Shown: piece after piece, positions 16,527 through 24,798 of the stretch
How positions within the stretch are numbered: the first letter of the stretch is position 1
Layout of the letters: the number at the start of each line of letters is the position of its first letter
From: Sphingobium sp. CAP-1
GTDB taxonomy: Bacteria; Pseudomonadota; Alphaproteobacteria; Sphingomonadales; Sphingomonadaceae
NCBI RefSeq assembly: GCF_009720145.1
Contig: NZ_CP046252.1
Span: 186,001 to 250,000 of the forward strand
Reading direction: 5' to 3'
DNA length: 64,000 bases
Position numbers and translations under genes: made by a program
The notes under the pieces: model-generated
The model's input: the letters and a program-made list of their open reading frames with translations, nothing else
The model's database searches: none
What the model was told of the DNA's origin: nothing

Positions 16527-17869
16527 TGCGCGCGCTCGACCTGTTCAGCGCAGCGGCGGGCGGCTGGTCGCTTGGCCTGCATCGCGCCGGCTTCATTACC
16601 GTCGCCGCCTGCGAGATCGTCGAGTGGCGCCGCATCCTCTACGCGGAGAACAATCCCCATGTCAGACTCTACGATGACGTGCGCGCCCTCACGGCAGCTC
16701 GACTTGTTTCCGACCTCGGATTCCTACCCGACATCATCGTCGGATCGCCGCCGTGCCAGGACATCTCCAGCGCCAACACCAAAGGCAGGGGAATCGAAGG
16801 CGAACGGTCGGGCCTCTACCTCGAAGCCGTCCGCCTGGTCGGAGATTGCCGGCCTCGCTGGTTCGCTTTTGAGAACAGCGCTAATCTCAGAACTCGCGGC
16901 GCTGACCGGCTGCTCCTTCTCCTGGAAACGCTCGGCTACGCCTGCGAACCGTGCGTGGTGGCTGCTGAAAATGTCGGCGCCAACCATGTCCGCAAGCGAT
17001 CATGGCTCATCGGCTACGACCCCGGCCAGCTTGCCGACGCCGCGCACCAGCGACGCGGCACACGGCCCGGAGATGTGCAAGGTGCGCGGAGAGAAGCGGA
17101 CTGGCATGAACCTGCCGACGATGATGCACCCCGCTGCATTGAACAGGCTGCCGACCCCGCTGGCGACGGACGGGATGACGGACGGCGCGGGCGGCGGAGC
17201 GGGATCAACATATCCGCTGCGGATGATTCTGGCGACGCCGCGCAAGTCGGATGCGGAACGCGGCGGCCGGGGGGATGTGCTCAGCCAGTTGCAGGGCCAT
17301 GCCAGCCGCCATGCGGGCATGATGCCGACGCCCGTCAAACCGAACGGCGGCCGGAGATTGAGCGCGCAGGAGATCGAGACGGGACGCCGGGCGAATGGCG
17401 CGAAGGCGCAGATCGACACGCCGAACCTGCTGCGCCATGCCGCGGAACTCCTGCCGACTCCCACGAAGCGGGACAGCCGGATGGACAGCTGGAGTCCGGC
17501 CTACGACCGCAGGAAATCCCCGACGATGGACGCGGTGATGGACGGGGCTATGACCGATCGCGCGCCGGACAAATGGGCGGGCGCTCGCGCGCTGGCGGCG
17601 ATGCTGCGGAGCCGTGGGCTGACTGGAACGGCGGCCTTGCCCGTCACTTACGGCTGGATGATGGGCTTTCCGCCTGGGTGGCTGGCACGCGCGTTGCGGT
17701 CGGCGGTCCACGCGGGACGGCTGCTGCCAGCCTGATCGTCGAGGCGTTCGGCGACGCCGTTCTCCCGCAAATCCCCGAAGCCATCGGCCGCGCGATCCTG
17801 CGCACCGAAGCCGCGCTCGATCTCGTGCTCGGCCGCGCATCCCTCGACAGCGCCGGAGACGAACGATGA
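16523..17869 (+). CDS. dcm: DNA (cytosine-5) methyltransferase
   Basis: 448 aa. Motif I ALDLFSAAAGGWSLGLHRAG, motif IV IIVGSPPCQDISSANTKGRG with the catalytic Cys, motif VI FAFENSANL, motif VIII HVRKRSWLI and motif X AFGDAVLPQIPEAIGRAI are all in this frame. The stretch between motifs VIII and X (~residues 170-395), where the target-recognition domain belongs, is rich in D/R/G/A and is equally open in the +1 frame. ATG overlaps the upstream stop by 4 nt. A solitary phage-like enzyme; it may guard the element against restriction. Confidence 0.85.
   Translation: MMRALDLFSAAAGGWSLGLHRAGFITVAACEIVEWRRILYAENNPHVRLYDDVRALTAARLVSDLGFLPDIIVGSPPCQDISSANTKGRGIEGERSGLYLEAVRLVGDCRPRWFAFENSANLRTRGADRLLLLLETLGYACEPCVVAAENVGANHVRKRSWLIGYDPGQLADAAHQRRGTRPGDVQGARREADWHEPADDDAPRCIEQAADPAGDGRDDGRRGRRSGINISAADDSGDAAQVGCGTRRPGGCAQPVAGPCQPPCGHDADARQTERRPEIERAGDRDGTPGEWREGADRHAEPAAPCRGTPADSHEAGQPDGQLESGLRPQEIPDDGRGDGRGYDRSRAGQMGGRSRAGGDAAEPWADWNGGLARHLRLDDGLSAWVAGTRVAVGGPRGTAAASLIVEAFGDAVLPQIPEAIGRAILRTEAALDLVLGRASLDSAGDER
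16572..17735 (+). CDS. Overlapping +1-frame ORF inside dcm (LPTP-repeat phage-like protein)
   Basis: A 387-codon open frame lies entirely within the methyltransferase gene. Its sequence is not random-looking: LTGCSFSWKRSATPANRAWW, repeated L/M-PTP-x-x-x-D blocks (LPTPRTSD, LPTPLATD, ATPRKSD, MPTPVKP, LPTPTKRD) and a closing YGWMMGFPPGWL. These are recurrent in phage proteins annotated near cytosine methylases. It may be a real overlapping gene, or it may carry part of the methylase through a frameshift, or be a by-product of codon bias. I see no strong ribosome site at the ATG. Confidence 0.3.
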   Translation: MACIAPASLPSPPARSSSGAASSTRRTIPMSDSTMTCAPSRQLDLFPTSDSYPTSSSDRRRARTSPAPTPKAGESKANGRASTSKPSAWSEIAGLAGSLLRTALISELAALTGCSFSWKRSATPANRAWWLLKMSAPTMSASDHGSSATTPASLPTPRTSDAAHGPEMCKVRGEKRTGMNLPTMMHPAALNRLPTPLATDGMTDGAGGGAGSTYPLRMILATPRKSDAERGGRGDVLSQLQGHASRHAGMMPTPVKPNGGRRLSAQEIETGRRANGAKAQIDTPNLLRHAAELLPTPTKRDSRMDSWSPAYDRRKSPTMDAVMDGAMTDRAPDKWAGARALAAMLRSRGLTGTAALPVTYGWMMGFPPGWLARALRSAVHAGRLLPA

Positions 17870-18453
17870 GCGACCCCGCGCGTCCACAGCATATCGATTT
17901 CAGCGGGTTTGAAGCCGCGCTGCGCCGGCAGGCGGCGGAACGGGAAGCACCTCACCGCAGCCCGCCCATACCGTCCGCAATCGCAGCCGCCTCCCGGCTG
18001 ACCGAAGTCGAACTCACCTGGATCGAGAAGAAGCTGGAGCACTGGATACGCTTCGGCCGTATCGCCCACGACCGCATCCTCACGCGCCGAACGCGCGTGG
18101 TGAGCTTTCGGCCCGGCGCGATATTCACCTTCGTCCGCTGGTCCGCCAACGACTATGGCACGATCACCTCGCGCATCGACGTCTTGCGGGCGGTGGATGC
18201 CGGCGAACCATACACCACGCTGCCCTTCGTGCGGCCGGGCGGCGACATCCTCCTGCATATCGAGAGCTGGCCGAAGGTGAGCCAGGTGCTCGCCGCGATC
18301 GACGCGGTGGAAGCGGCGGGTGTCGATCCCTGCGATGCCGCGTCCGACCACTGGCGCCACGTTCACAACCGCATCGCCGCGGGCCATGAGCCGCGTCCCT
18401 ACACGATGGAGCGCCATCGCGCCTGGCTCAAGCGCCGGGAGATCGAAGGATGA
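17866..18453 (+). CDS. DUF2840 family conjugation-associated protein
   Basis: 195 aa containing LTEVELTWIEKKLEHWIRFG, WSANDYGTITSRIDVLRAVD, YTTLPFVRPGGDILLHIESW and DHWRHVHNRIAAGHEPR, the DUF2840 signature that regularly precedes traF in alphaproteobacterial ICEs. No catalytic motif or membrane segment is evident. The function is unknown; the constant linkage with traF, with a 4-nt overlap here, suggests a role in mating-apparatus assembly or its regulation. Confidence 0.85.
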   Translation: MSDPARPQHIDFSGFEAALRRQAAEREAPHRSPPIPSAIAAASRLTEVELTWIEKKLEHWIRFGRIAHDRILTRRTRVVSFRPGAIFTFVRWSANDYGTITSRIDVLRAVDAGEPYTTLPFVRPGGDILLHIESWPKVSQVLAAIDAVEAAGVDPCDAASDHWRHVHNRIAAGHEPRPYTMERHRAWLKRREIEG

Positions 18454-19028
18454 CGCGCCGCCGTTATGTCATGGCGACGGCCATCGCCGCATTCGCCTTC
18501 GCCGCGGCGTTCGTCATCACCGCAGCCGTCGATCCGCTTCCGCGCGTGATCTGGAACGCCAGCGCCAGCGCGCCGATCGGCCTTTACCGCGTCCATCCCG
18601 ACCGCGATCCGCCCACCGGGGCGCTGGTCGCCATCACGCCGCCAGAGCGGCTCTCCCGCTGGCTTTCGGCGCGAGGTTACCTGCCCGAGGGCGTGCCGCT
18701 CCTGAAACATGTCTCGGCGAAAACGGGGCAGCGCGTGTGCCGCATCGGCGCCGTGGTGCGCGTCGATGGCCGGCGCGTCGCTATGGCCCGCGCGCGTGAC
18801 GGTCGGGGCCGCCCGCTGCCGGTCTGGCAGGGGTGCCGGACGCTCGGCCCCGGCGAGATATTCCTGCTCAACCCATCCGTCCCGGACAGTCTCGACGGCC
18901 GCTATTTCGGCCCGCTTCCGGCTTCCACCGTCATCGGACGCGCGACGCCGCTGCATCTGCGCGCGCCGTCCCCGTCGCTTTCAACCCCCAGTGAAAAGGA
19001 GATCGGCCATGCCGACGAATATCTTTGA
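18450..19028 (+). CDS. traF: TraF, S26-family conjugal peptidase
   Basis: 192 aa. An N-terminal membrane anchor (VMATAIAAFAFAAAFVITAA) is followed by NASASAPIGLYRV with the probable catalytic Ser and, about 50 residues on, GVPLLKHVSA with the catalytic Lys. A late SLDGRYFGPLP box is typical of TraF/LepB-like peptidases. In RP4, TraF cyclises the TrbC pilin; a trbC is present downstream, so the same role is likely. It overlaps DUF2840 by 4 nt and the next gene by 20 nt. Confidence 0.9.
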   Translation: MTRRRYVMATAIAAFAFAAAFVITAAVDPLPRVIWNASASAPIGLYRVHPDRDPPTGALVAITPPERLSRWLSARGYLPEGVPLLKHVSAKTGQRVCRIGAVVRVDGRRVAMARARDGRGRPLPVWQGCRTLGPGEIFLLNPSVPDSLDGRYFGPLPASTVIGRATPLHLRAPSPSLSTPSEKEIGHADEYL

Positions 19029-19341
19029 ACCCACCGCTAGCGGCTATGCTGGACGTGCCCGTTATTTCGGCATCAACGAGCAGATCGTGCTGGTCGCGAT
19101 CGATCCGGGCGATGCCGAAAACGCGCCCGACTACCGTGTCCACCTCGACGACGAGGACGGCCCCGAGGTCGGCGGCGCGTGGAAACGGGTCGGTGAACGC
19201 GCGGGCGATTACATCGCGCTGGAGATCGACAGCCCGCTTTTCGGCTCGCCGTTCCGGCCGGTGCTGTTCCGCGCCGATGACGAGGGTCGGACGTTCCGGC
19301 TGTCGTGGAAGCGCCCCCGGCCTCGCGACGACCGGAACTGA
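19009..19341 (+). CDS. DUF736 family protein (copy 2)
   Basis: 110 aa, MPTNIFEPTASGYAGRARYF then PDYRVHLDDEDGPEVGGAWK and a C-terminal PVLFRADDEGRTFRLSWKR. Same family as the earlier DUF736 gene but diverged and longer in the middle. AAGGAG lies 8 nt before the ATG. It overlaps the end of traF and is followed at once by the lytic transglycosylase gene, so it is part of the transfer operon. Function unknown. Confidence 0.83.
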   Translation: MPTNIFEPTASGYAGRARYFGINEQIVLVAIDPGDAENAPDYRVHLDDEDGPEVGGAWKRVGERAGDYIALEIDSPLFGSPFRPVLFRADDEGRTFRLSWKRPRPRDDRN

Positions 19342-19344
19342 TCC

Positions 19345-20208
19345 GTGCCTTTCCCGGTCATCCCTCTGTTCGCGGAAAGATCGCATCATCCCTCCGTCCC
19401 GCTCGGTCGCAGGCCGGCCGGCGCGCGCAGCGAAGGTCAAGGGCGGCCCCCGGCCGGCGCATCGCGCGCACCCTTTACCGGAGCGAGCACGCTGGCAGGC
19501 TGGCGGCGGAGCGGGGGCGGATCGGTCGTCCTGCTCGCGGTTCTGCTGCTGTCGTCCGGTATCGGGCCGGACGCGGCGCGGGCACAGGACGCGCCGGCCG
19601 AACGCACGGCAACCAGCCATCCCTGGGCCGTTCACGTCGCAGACGCCGCGCGGCGCTTCGGCATCCCCGAGGCATGGATTTGGGCGGTGATGCGCGTCGA
19701 GAGCAACGGCGATTCCCGTGCGGTATCCTCGGCTGGCGCGATGGGCCTGATGCAGATCATGCCCGGCACATGGGCGAACCTGCGCATTCGTCACGGGCTG
19801 GGGCGCGATCCCTACAATGTGCGCGACAATATTATGGCGGGCGCGGCCTATCTGCGCGCGATGCACGACCGCTACGGCAACGCGACGGCGATGCTGGCGG
19901 CCTACAATGCCGGGCCGGGCCGCTACGACGAATACCTCTCGCGCGGCCGCCCGCTGCCCGCCGAGACACGCGCCTATCTTGCAAAGCTGGCGGCCATCAC
20001 CGGCAGCGCGGGCGACAGCCAGCTTGCCGCCGCGCCGCCGTCCGATCGCTTCGCCTGGCGCCGGGCCGCATTGTTCGCTGCGCGGCCGAACGACGATCCG
20101 GCCGCACTGGAAACGTCACCCGGAAAACACGCGGACGACATGCGCGCGGCGGTAGAACCGGCCGCGAACAGTCTGTTCGTCGCGCTGTCAGGGCGGAGGC
20201 AGCCGTGA
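19345..20208 (+). CDS. Lytic transglycosylase (SLT, VirB1-like)
   Basis: 287 aa from GTG. An N-terminal hydrophobic export segment (~60-85, VVLLAVLLLSSGIGPDAARA) precedes an SLT domain: WIWAVMRVESNGDSRAVSSA with the catalytic Glu, GAMGLMQIMPGTW, and MLAAYNAGPGRYDEYL. Such enzymes open peptidoglycan locally so the type IV secretion channel can be built. A proline/alanine-rich tail follows. The gene lies between tra genes and overlaps the next by 4 nt (GTGA). Confidence 0.92.
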   Translation: MPFPVIPLFAERSHHPSVPLGRRPAGARSEGQGRPPAGASRAPFTGASTLAGWRRSGGGSVVLLAVLLLSSGIGPDAARAQDAPAERTATSHPWAVHVADAARRFGIPEAWIWAVMRVESNGDSRAVSSAGAMGLMQIMPGTWANLRIRHGLGRDPYNVRDNIMAGAAYLRAMHDRYGNATAMLAAYNAGPGRYDEYLSRGRPLPAETRAYLAKLAAITGSAGDSQLAAAPPSDRFAWRRAALFAARPNDDPAALETSPGKHADDMRAAVEPAANSLFVALSGRRQP

Positions 20209-20786
20209 AGATCGCCTACGCCGATCCGCCTTATATCGGCTGCGCGCATCTCTATCGCAATCATCCCGACTATGCGGGCGAGGTCGATCATGCGGCGCTG
20301 ATCGAGCGGCTCCAGCGCGACTATGACGGCTGGATATTGCACGCCGCAGCGACGCCGGAATCGGTCGCCGTTCTCGCGCCGCTGATCCGCGAAACCGGCG
20401 CGCGGTGGATGGCGTGGGTCAAGGGCTTTGCCGCCTTCAAGCGCAACGTGCCGGTCGCCTGGGCGTGGGAACCCGTCATCGTGAAGCCCGCGCGCAAACC
20501 CGTGGTCAGCAAGCGCCTGGTCATGCGCGACTGGATCGAATGCCCGATCACGCTGCGCCGCGGCCTCACCGGCGCGAAGCCCGAAGCGGTCTGTCATTGG
20601 GCGTTCGAGACGGTCGCCGCGCGTCCCGAAGATGCGCTCGACGACCTGTTTCCCGGCACCGGAGCCGTCGCCGAAGCTTGGCGGACCTGGCGCCTCAAGT
20701 TCGCGCTGCCGGGCGATCCCGTTGCAGCATCGCCGCGGCCCGGCAGCGCGCCGTCCGCAAGCCGGCGGCAGGCCGGCGCACCATGA
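20205..20786 (+). CDS. DNA methyltransferase-like protein (MT-A70/adenine type)
   Basis: 193 aa from GTG. The N-terminus has IAYADPPYIGCA, the DPPY catalytic motif, and the C-terminal half has DDLFPGTGAVAEAW, an F-x-G-x-G AdoMet-loop-like motif, so the order is that of beta-class/MT-A70-like methylases. The protein is short and lacks an obvious target-recognition domain. It is conserved next to relaxase genes in this ICE type as far as I recall. It is the third methylase-like gene on the element. It could modify adenines near the transfer origin; that is inference. Confidence 0.7.
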   Translation: MKIAYADPPYIGCAHLYRNHPDYAGEVDHAALIERLQRDYDGWILHAAATPESVAVLAPLIRETGARWMAWVKGFAAFKRNVPVAWAWEPVIVKPARKPVVSKRLVMRDWIECPITLRRGLTGAKPEAVCHWAFETVAARPEDALDDLFPGTGAVAEAWRTWRLKFALPGDPVAASPRPGSAPSASRRQAGAP

Positions 20787-21028
20787 CCGCCCCCGTTTTC
20801 AGATTGCCCGGTTGGAAGGTGGAAGTGCCTGGAAGGGCAGGAAAAAGCCGAAGGAAGGGACGGCAAGATAGAAAGCGCACCCCAAATTCGCTGAAAGCCT
20901 TTGTCTTTCAACGATTTGGCGCGGGTGCGTCGGTCGGCGAGCGTGCCGCTCGGAAGAAAAAAGCAAGTCATTTCAAAGCGCCGAATGGCACCACAGGCCA
21001 TTTTCGGCGGAAAGCAGCCCGGCCGTGA
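20783..21028 (+). CDS. Possible small basic protein ahead of the relaxase (or non-coding oriT region)
   Basis: 81 codons from an ATGA overlap to a GTGA overlap with the relaxase gene, which argues for translation. However, the product (VEVPGRAGKSRRKGRQDRKR...RKKKASHF) is low in complexity and the DNA is A-rich and contains a long inverted repeat, so this stretch may instead be the oriT/leader. I leave both options open. Confidence 0.3.
   Translation: MTAPVFRLPGWKVEVPGRAGKSRRKGRQDRKRTPNSLKAFVFQRFGAGASVGERAARKKKASHFKAPNGTTGHFRRKAARP
20882..20919. other. Candidate oriT inverted repeat upstream of the relaxase
   Basis: CCAAATTCGCTGAAAG - CCTTTGT - CTTTCAACGATTTGG: arms of 16 and 15 nt pairing except for one bulged T and one C/A mismatch. 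It is about 105 bp before the relaxase start, the usual place for an oriT in MOB systems, and is followed by GCGCGGGTGCG. No known nic consensus could be matched. Confidence 0.4.
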
Positions 21029-22791
21029 GCGAGGACGAGGATTTCCGCGTCCGGCCGGGCAAGGTCAGGAACAGGGGAGCCGGCCAGGGCCGCAAGGCGC
21101 AAGGATTTGTCGTCCAGGTGCTCCGCGTCGCCGCGCGCAGCGGCGGAGGCCGGCGAACGGGCGGCTGGGGCGGATCGCGGCGCGTCGGGCAATCGAACTT
21201 CGGCCGGGGCCGCACGTCCTTCGCGCGCAGCCGGCTGTTCGGATCGGGCCGGCGCGTGCTGGTCAAGATCGTGCCCCTCACCCGCTTCCACCGGAACGGG
21301 CGGCCGAGGGCGCCGCTCTCCGCGCACATCGCCTATCTCAAGCGCGAGGGCGTCACCCGTGACGGATCGCCCGCGCGGATGTTCGACGCCAATGGCGACG
21401 GCGCCGACGACCGCGCCTTCGCCGATCGCTGCAAGGACGACCGGCATCATTTCAGGATCATCGTCTCGCCCGAGGATGCGGCGGACCTCACCGACCTGCG
21501 CGAATATACCCGCGATCTCGTTCGCCAGATGGAAGCCGATCTCGGGACGCGTCTCGAATGGATCGCGGTCGATCACTGGAACACCGACAATCCCCACGTC
21601 CATCTGCTCGTGCGCGGCGTCGATGACCAGGGGGCCGACCTCGTTATCAACCGGGAGTATATCAGCCACAATCTGCGCTCGCGCGCCGAGGAACTGGCCT
21701 ATGCCGAACTCGGCCCCAAGCCCGAGCATGAAATCCAGCGCGCGCTCGAACGCGAGGTGACGGCCGAACGCTGGACCAGGCTCGACGCTGAGATCGATCG
21801 CACGGCGGACGCACTCGGCGTCATCGACTTGCGCCCCCAGCAGCCCGGACCCGACGATCCCCAGGTCCGCCGCCTGATGATCGGCCGCTTGCAGCATCTG
21901 GAGACGATGGGGCTCGCAGCCGAGGCCACGCCCGGTCAGTGGGCACTGGCGGCGGATGCGCAAGCCAGGTTGCGCGAGCTGGGCACGCGCGGCGACATCA
22001 TCCGCACGATCGGCAAGGCGCTGAACGATCGCGGCCTGCAGCGCCCGCTCGACAGCTACGAGATCGTCAGCGCCGCGCCGCAAAAGCCCATCGTCGGCCG
22101 GTTGATCGACAAGGGGCTGCACGACGAGCTGCATGGCTCGGCCTATGCCGTGATCGACGGCATCGACGGGCGCACCCACCATGTCCGGCTTCCGGGCATC
22201 GAGGCGCTGGAGCGCAGCCCGGATATCGGCGGCATCGTCGAGCTGCGCGCTATCGGCCGGCCGGGCGATCCGAAGCCGACGATGTTCCTGGCGACGCGAT
22301 CCGATCTCGACCTCGCCGCCCAGGTGAACGCGACAGGCGCGACCTGGCTTGATCATCGTCTCATCGAGCGCCGCCGTGCGGTGACGGCCGCCGGGTTCGG
22401 ATCGGAGGTGCAGCAGGCGCTCGACCAGCGCACCGATCATCTCGTGCGCGAAGGACTGGCCCGCCGCTTCGGCAACCGCGTGGTTCTGCAAGGCAACCTG
22501 ATCGACACGCTTCGCCGCCGCGAGCTGGACGCGACAGGTGCCGAAATCGCGGGCCGGACGGGACTCGCCTACCGCCCCACCAGTCCCGGCGACAAGGTCG
22601 CCGGGACATGCCGCCAGCGCCTCGCGCTCGCCTCGGGCCGCTTCGCGATGATCGACGACGGGTTGGGCTTCCGGCTCGTGCCTTGGTCGAACGACCTCGA
22701 ACGCCAGCTGGGCCGGCAGATCGCAGGCGTCGCCCGCGACGGCGGCGGCATCGGCTGGTCGCTGGGCCGCAAGCGCGGCCTCGGCATCTGA
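21025..22791 (+). CDS. DUF3363/VirD2-type relaxase
   Basis: 588 aa, starting GTG. After a basic, glycine-rich N-terminus (~1-80), the relaxase core carries HHFRIIVSPEDA, and the metal-binding HxH motif NPHVHLLVRGVD at ~190-200; YISHNLRSRAEELAYAELGP follows. The C-terminal half is the DUF3363 region (LGRQIAGVARDGGGIGWSLG). It should nick at oriT, stay bound to the 5' end and pilot the strand to TraG. The catalytic Tyr cannot be fixed by eye. Position next to traG and oriT-like repeats fits. Confidence 0.9.
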   Translation: MSEDEDFRVRPGKVRNRGAGQGRKAQGFVVQVLRVAARSGGGRRTGGWGGSRRVGQSNFGRGRTSFARSRLFGSGRRVLVKIVPLTRFHRNGRPRAPLSAHIAYLKREGVTRDGSPARMFDANGDGADDRAFADRCKDDRHHFRIIVSPEDAADLTDLREYTRDLVRQMEADLGTRLEWIAVDHWNTDNPHVHLLVRGVDDQGADLVINREYISHNLRSRAEELAYAELGPKPEHEIQRALEREVTAERWTRLDAEIDRTADALGVIDLRPQQPGPDDPQVRRLMIGRLQHLETMGLAAEATPGQWALAADAQARLRELGTRGDIIRTIGKALNDRGLQRPLDSYEIVSAAPQKPIVGRLIDKGLHDELHGSAYAVIDGIDGRTHHVRLPGIEALERSPDIGGIVELRAIGRPGDPKPTMFLATRSDLDLAAQVNATGATWLDHRLIERRRAVTAAGFGSEVQQALDQRTDHLVREGLARRFGNRVVLQGNLIDTLRRRELDATGAEIAGRTGLAYRPTSPGDKVAGTCRQRLALASGRFAMIDDGLGFRLVPWSNDLERQLGRQIAGVARDGGGIGWSLGRKRGLGI

Positions 22792-22806
22792 ACAAGGAGA
22801 TAAACC

Positions 22807-24789
22807 ATGCCCGCTACCAAAATCCTCTGGGGCCAGATCATCGCCGTCTTCCTGATCGTGCTCGCCGCGATCTGGAGCGCCACGCAATGGACGGCGGCGG
22901 CGCTGGCATATCAGCCCGAGCTTGGCGAACCCTGGTTCATGGCGCTCGGCTGGCCGGTCTATCCGCCTTACGCCTTTTTCTGGTGGTGGTTCAGCTTCGA
23001 TGCCTATGCGCCCGGCATTTTCCAGACCGGCGCCTATATCGCCGCGTCGGGCGGGTTCGTGGCGGTCGCGGTCGCCATCGCCATGTCGGTGTGGCGTGCG
23101 CGCGAGGCGAAGAACGCGGAAACCTATGGCTCGGCGCGCTGGGCGACCGAGGACGAGGTGCGCGCGGCCGGACTGCTCGGCGACGACGGCGTGGTGATCG
23201 GCAAGCTGGGCCGCGCCTATCTGCGCCATGACGGTCCCGAGCATGTGCTGTGCTACGCGCCGACCCGCAGCGGCAAGGGCGTGGGGCTGGTGGTGCCCTC
23301 GCTCCTGACCTGGCCGGCGTCGGCGATCGTCCATGACATCAAAGGCGAGAACTGGACGCTGACCGCTGGCTTCCGCGCGCAGCATGGCCGCGTCCTGCTG
23401 TTCGACCCGACCAACGCGGCGTCGGACGCCTACAACCCGCTGCTGGAGGTGCGGCGCGGCCAGTGGGAAGTCCGCGACGTGCAGAACGTGGCCGATGTGC
23501 TGGTCGACCCGGAAGGCTCGTTGGAGAAACGCAACCACTGGGAAAAGACCAGCCATGCGCTGCTGGTCGGCGCGATCCTGCATGTGCTCTACGCCGAGCC
23601 CGACAAGACGCTTGCCGGCGTCGCGGCCTTCCTGTCCGATCCGGCGCGCACGATCGAACAGACGCTGGCCGCGATGATGGCGACACCGCATCTCGGCGAA
23701 GCCGGGGTGCATCCGGTGGTTGCTTCGGCCGCGCGCGAGCTGCTCAACAAGAGCGACAACGAACGCTCGGGCGTGCTCAGCACCGCCATGTCGTTTCTAG
23801 GGCTTTACCGCGATCCCGTCGTCGCCCAGGTCACGCGCGCCTGCCACTGGCGCGTCATGGATCTGGTCGCGGGCGAACTGCCAACAACGCTCTACCTCGT
23901 CATTCCGCCCAGCGACATCTCGCGGACCAAACCGCTCATCCGCCTGATGCTCAACCAGATCGGGCGGCGGCTGACGGAGGAACTGAACCAGGGCAACCGG
24001 CATCGCCTGCTGCTGATGCTCGACGAGTTTCCCGCACTCGGGAGATTGGATTTTTTCGAGAGCGCGCTGGCGTTCATGGCCGGCTATGGCCTGAAATCCT
24101 TTCTGATCGCGCAGTCGCTCAACCAGATCGAGAAAGCCTACGGACAGGACAATGCGATTCTCGACAACTGCCACGTCCGGGTGAGCTTCGCGACCAACAA
24201 CGAGAAAACGGGGGAGCGCGTGTCGAAGGCGCTCGGCACCAAGACCGAGATGCGGGCGATGAAGAATTATGCCGGGCACAGGCTCTCGCCCTGGCTCGGG
24301 CATCTGATGGTCTCGCGCTCCGAAACCGCCCGGCAGCTTCTGACGCAGGGCGAAGTCATGCAGCTGCCGCCCGACGAGGAAATCGTCATGGTGTCGGGCG
24401 TCCAGCCGATCCGCGCGAAAAAGGCGGCCTATTATGCCGATCCCCGTCTCGCCGCGCGGATCATGCCGCCGCCCGATCCGGCCGCATCGCCACCGCGGGA
24501 GGTCCGTCCCCACGACTGGACGGGGCTCGCCGCCACGGCCGATCCCGCCGAGATCGCGGCGATCATCCGGCGCCAGGAGGATGCCGCCAACAGCGGGCTG
24601 CGCCGCGAGCCCGAGCTTCCCGATCATGTCGCCATCGTGAAGGAGACGGCGCCCGCACCGCCCGCGCAGGAATTTTCCATCGTCGAGGACGAGCCCGAGG
24701 ACGCCGCGCGCCAGGCCGCGGCGCGGCGCCGGATGCAAGGCATCGCACGGCAGGCGTCGCTCGATCCCGACGACGGCATCGAAATGTAG
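22807..24789 (+). CDS. traG: TraG/VirD4 type IV coupling protein
   Basis: 660 aa. Two N-terminal membrane segments (~10-30 and ~72-95) precede a nucleotide-binding domain with Walker A YAPTRSGKGVGLVVPSLL (~152) and Walker B LLLMLDEFPALGRLDFF (~400); the C-terminal YGQDNAILDNCHVRVSFATN is also typical of TraG. It docks the relaxase-DNA complex to the mating channel and drives DNA export. AAGGAG lies before the ATG; 15 nt after the relaxase. Confidence 0.96.
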   Translation: MPATKILWGQIIAVFLIVLAAIWSATQWTAAALAYQPELGEPWFMALGWPVYPPYAFFWWWFSFDAYAPGIFQTGAYIAASGGFVAVAVAIAMSVWRAREAKNAETYGSARWATEDEVRAAGLLGDDGVVIGKLGRAYLRHDGPEHVLCYAPTRSGKGVGLVVPSLLTWPASAIVHDIKGENWTLTAGFRAQHGRVLLFDPTNAASDAYNPLLEVRRGQWEVRDVQNVADVLVDPEGSLEKRNHWEKTSHALLVGAILHVLYAEPDKTLAGVAAFLSDPARTIEQTLAAMMATPHLGEAGVHPVVASAARELLNKSDNERSGVLSTAMSFLGLYRDPVVAQVTRACHWRVMDLVAGELPTTLYLVIPPSDISRTKPLIRLMLNQIGRRLTEELNQGNRHRLLLMLDEFPALGRLDFFESALAFMAGYGLKSFLIAQSLNQIEKAYGQDNAILDNCHVRVSFATNNEKTGERVSKALGTKTEMRAMKNYAGHRLSPWLGHLMVSRSETARQLLTQGEVMQLPPDEEIVMVSGVQPIRAKKAAYYADPRLAARIMPPPDPAASPPREVRPHDWTGLAATADPAEIAAIIRRQEDAANSGLRREPELPDHVAIVKETAPAPPAQEFSIVEDEPEDAARQAAARRRMQGIARQASLDPDDGIEM

Positions 24790-24798
24790 GAGGCTCCC

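Noticed and set aside
20968..23712. 914-codon leftward frame opposite the relaxase and traG
   Set aside because: Antisense to two clearly identified transfer genes; composition-driven open frame with no domain.
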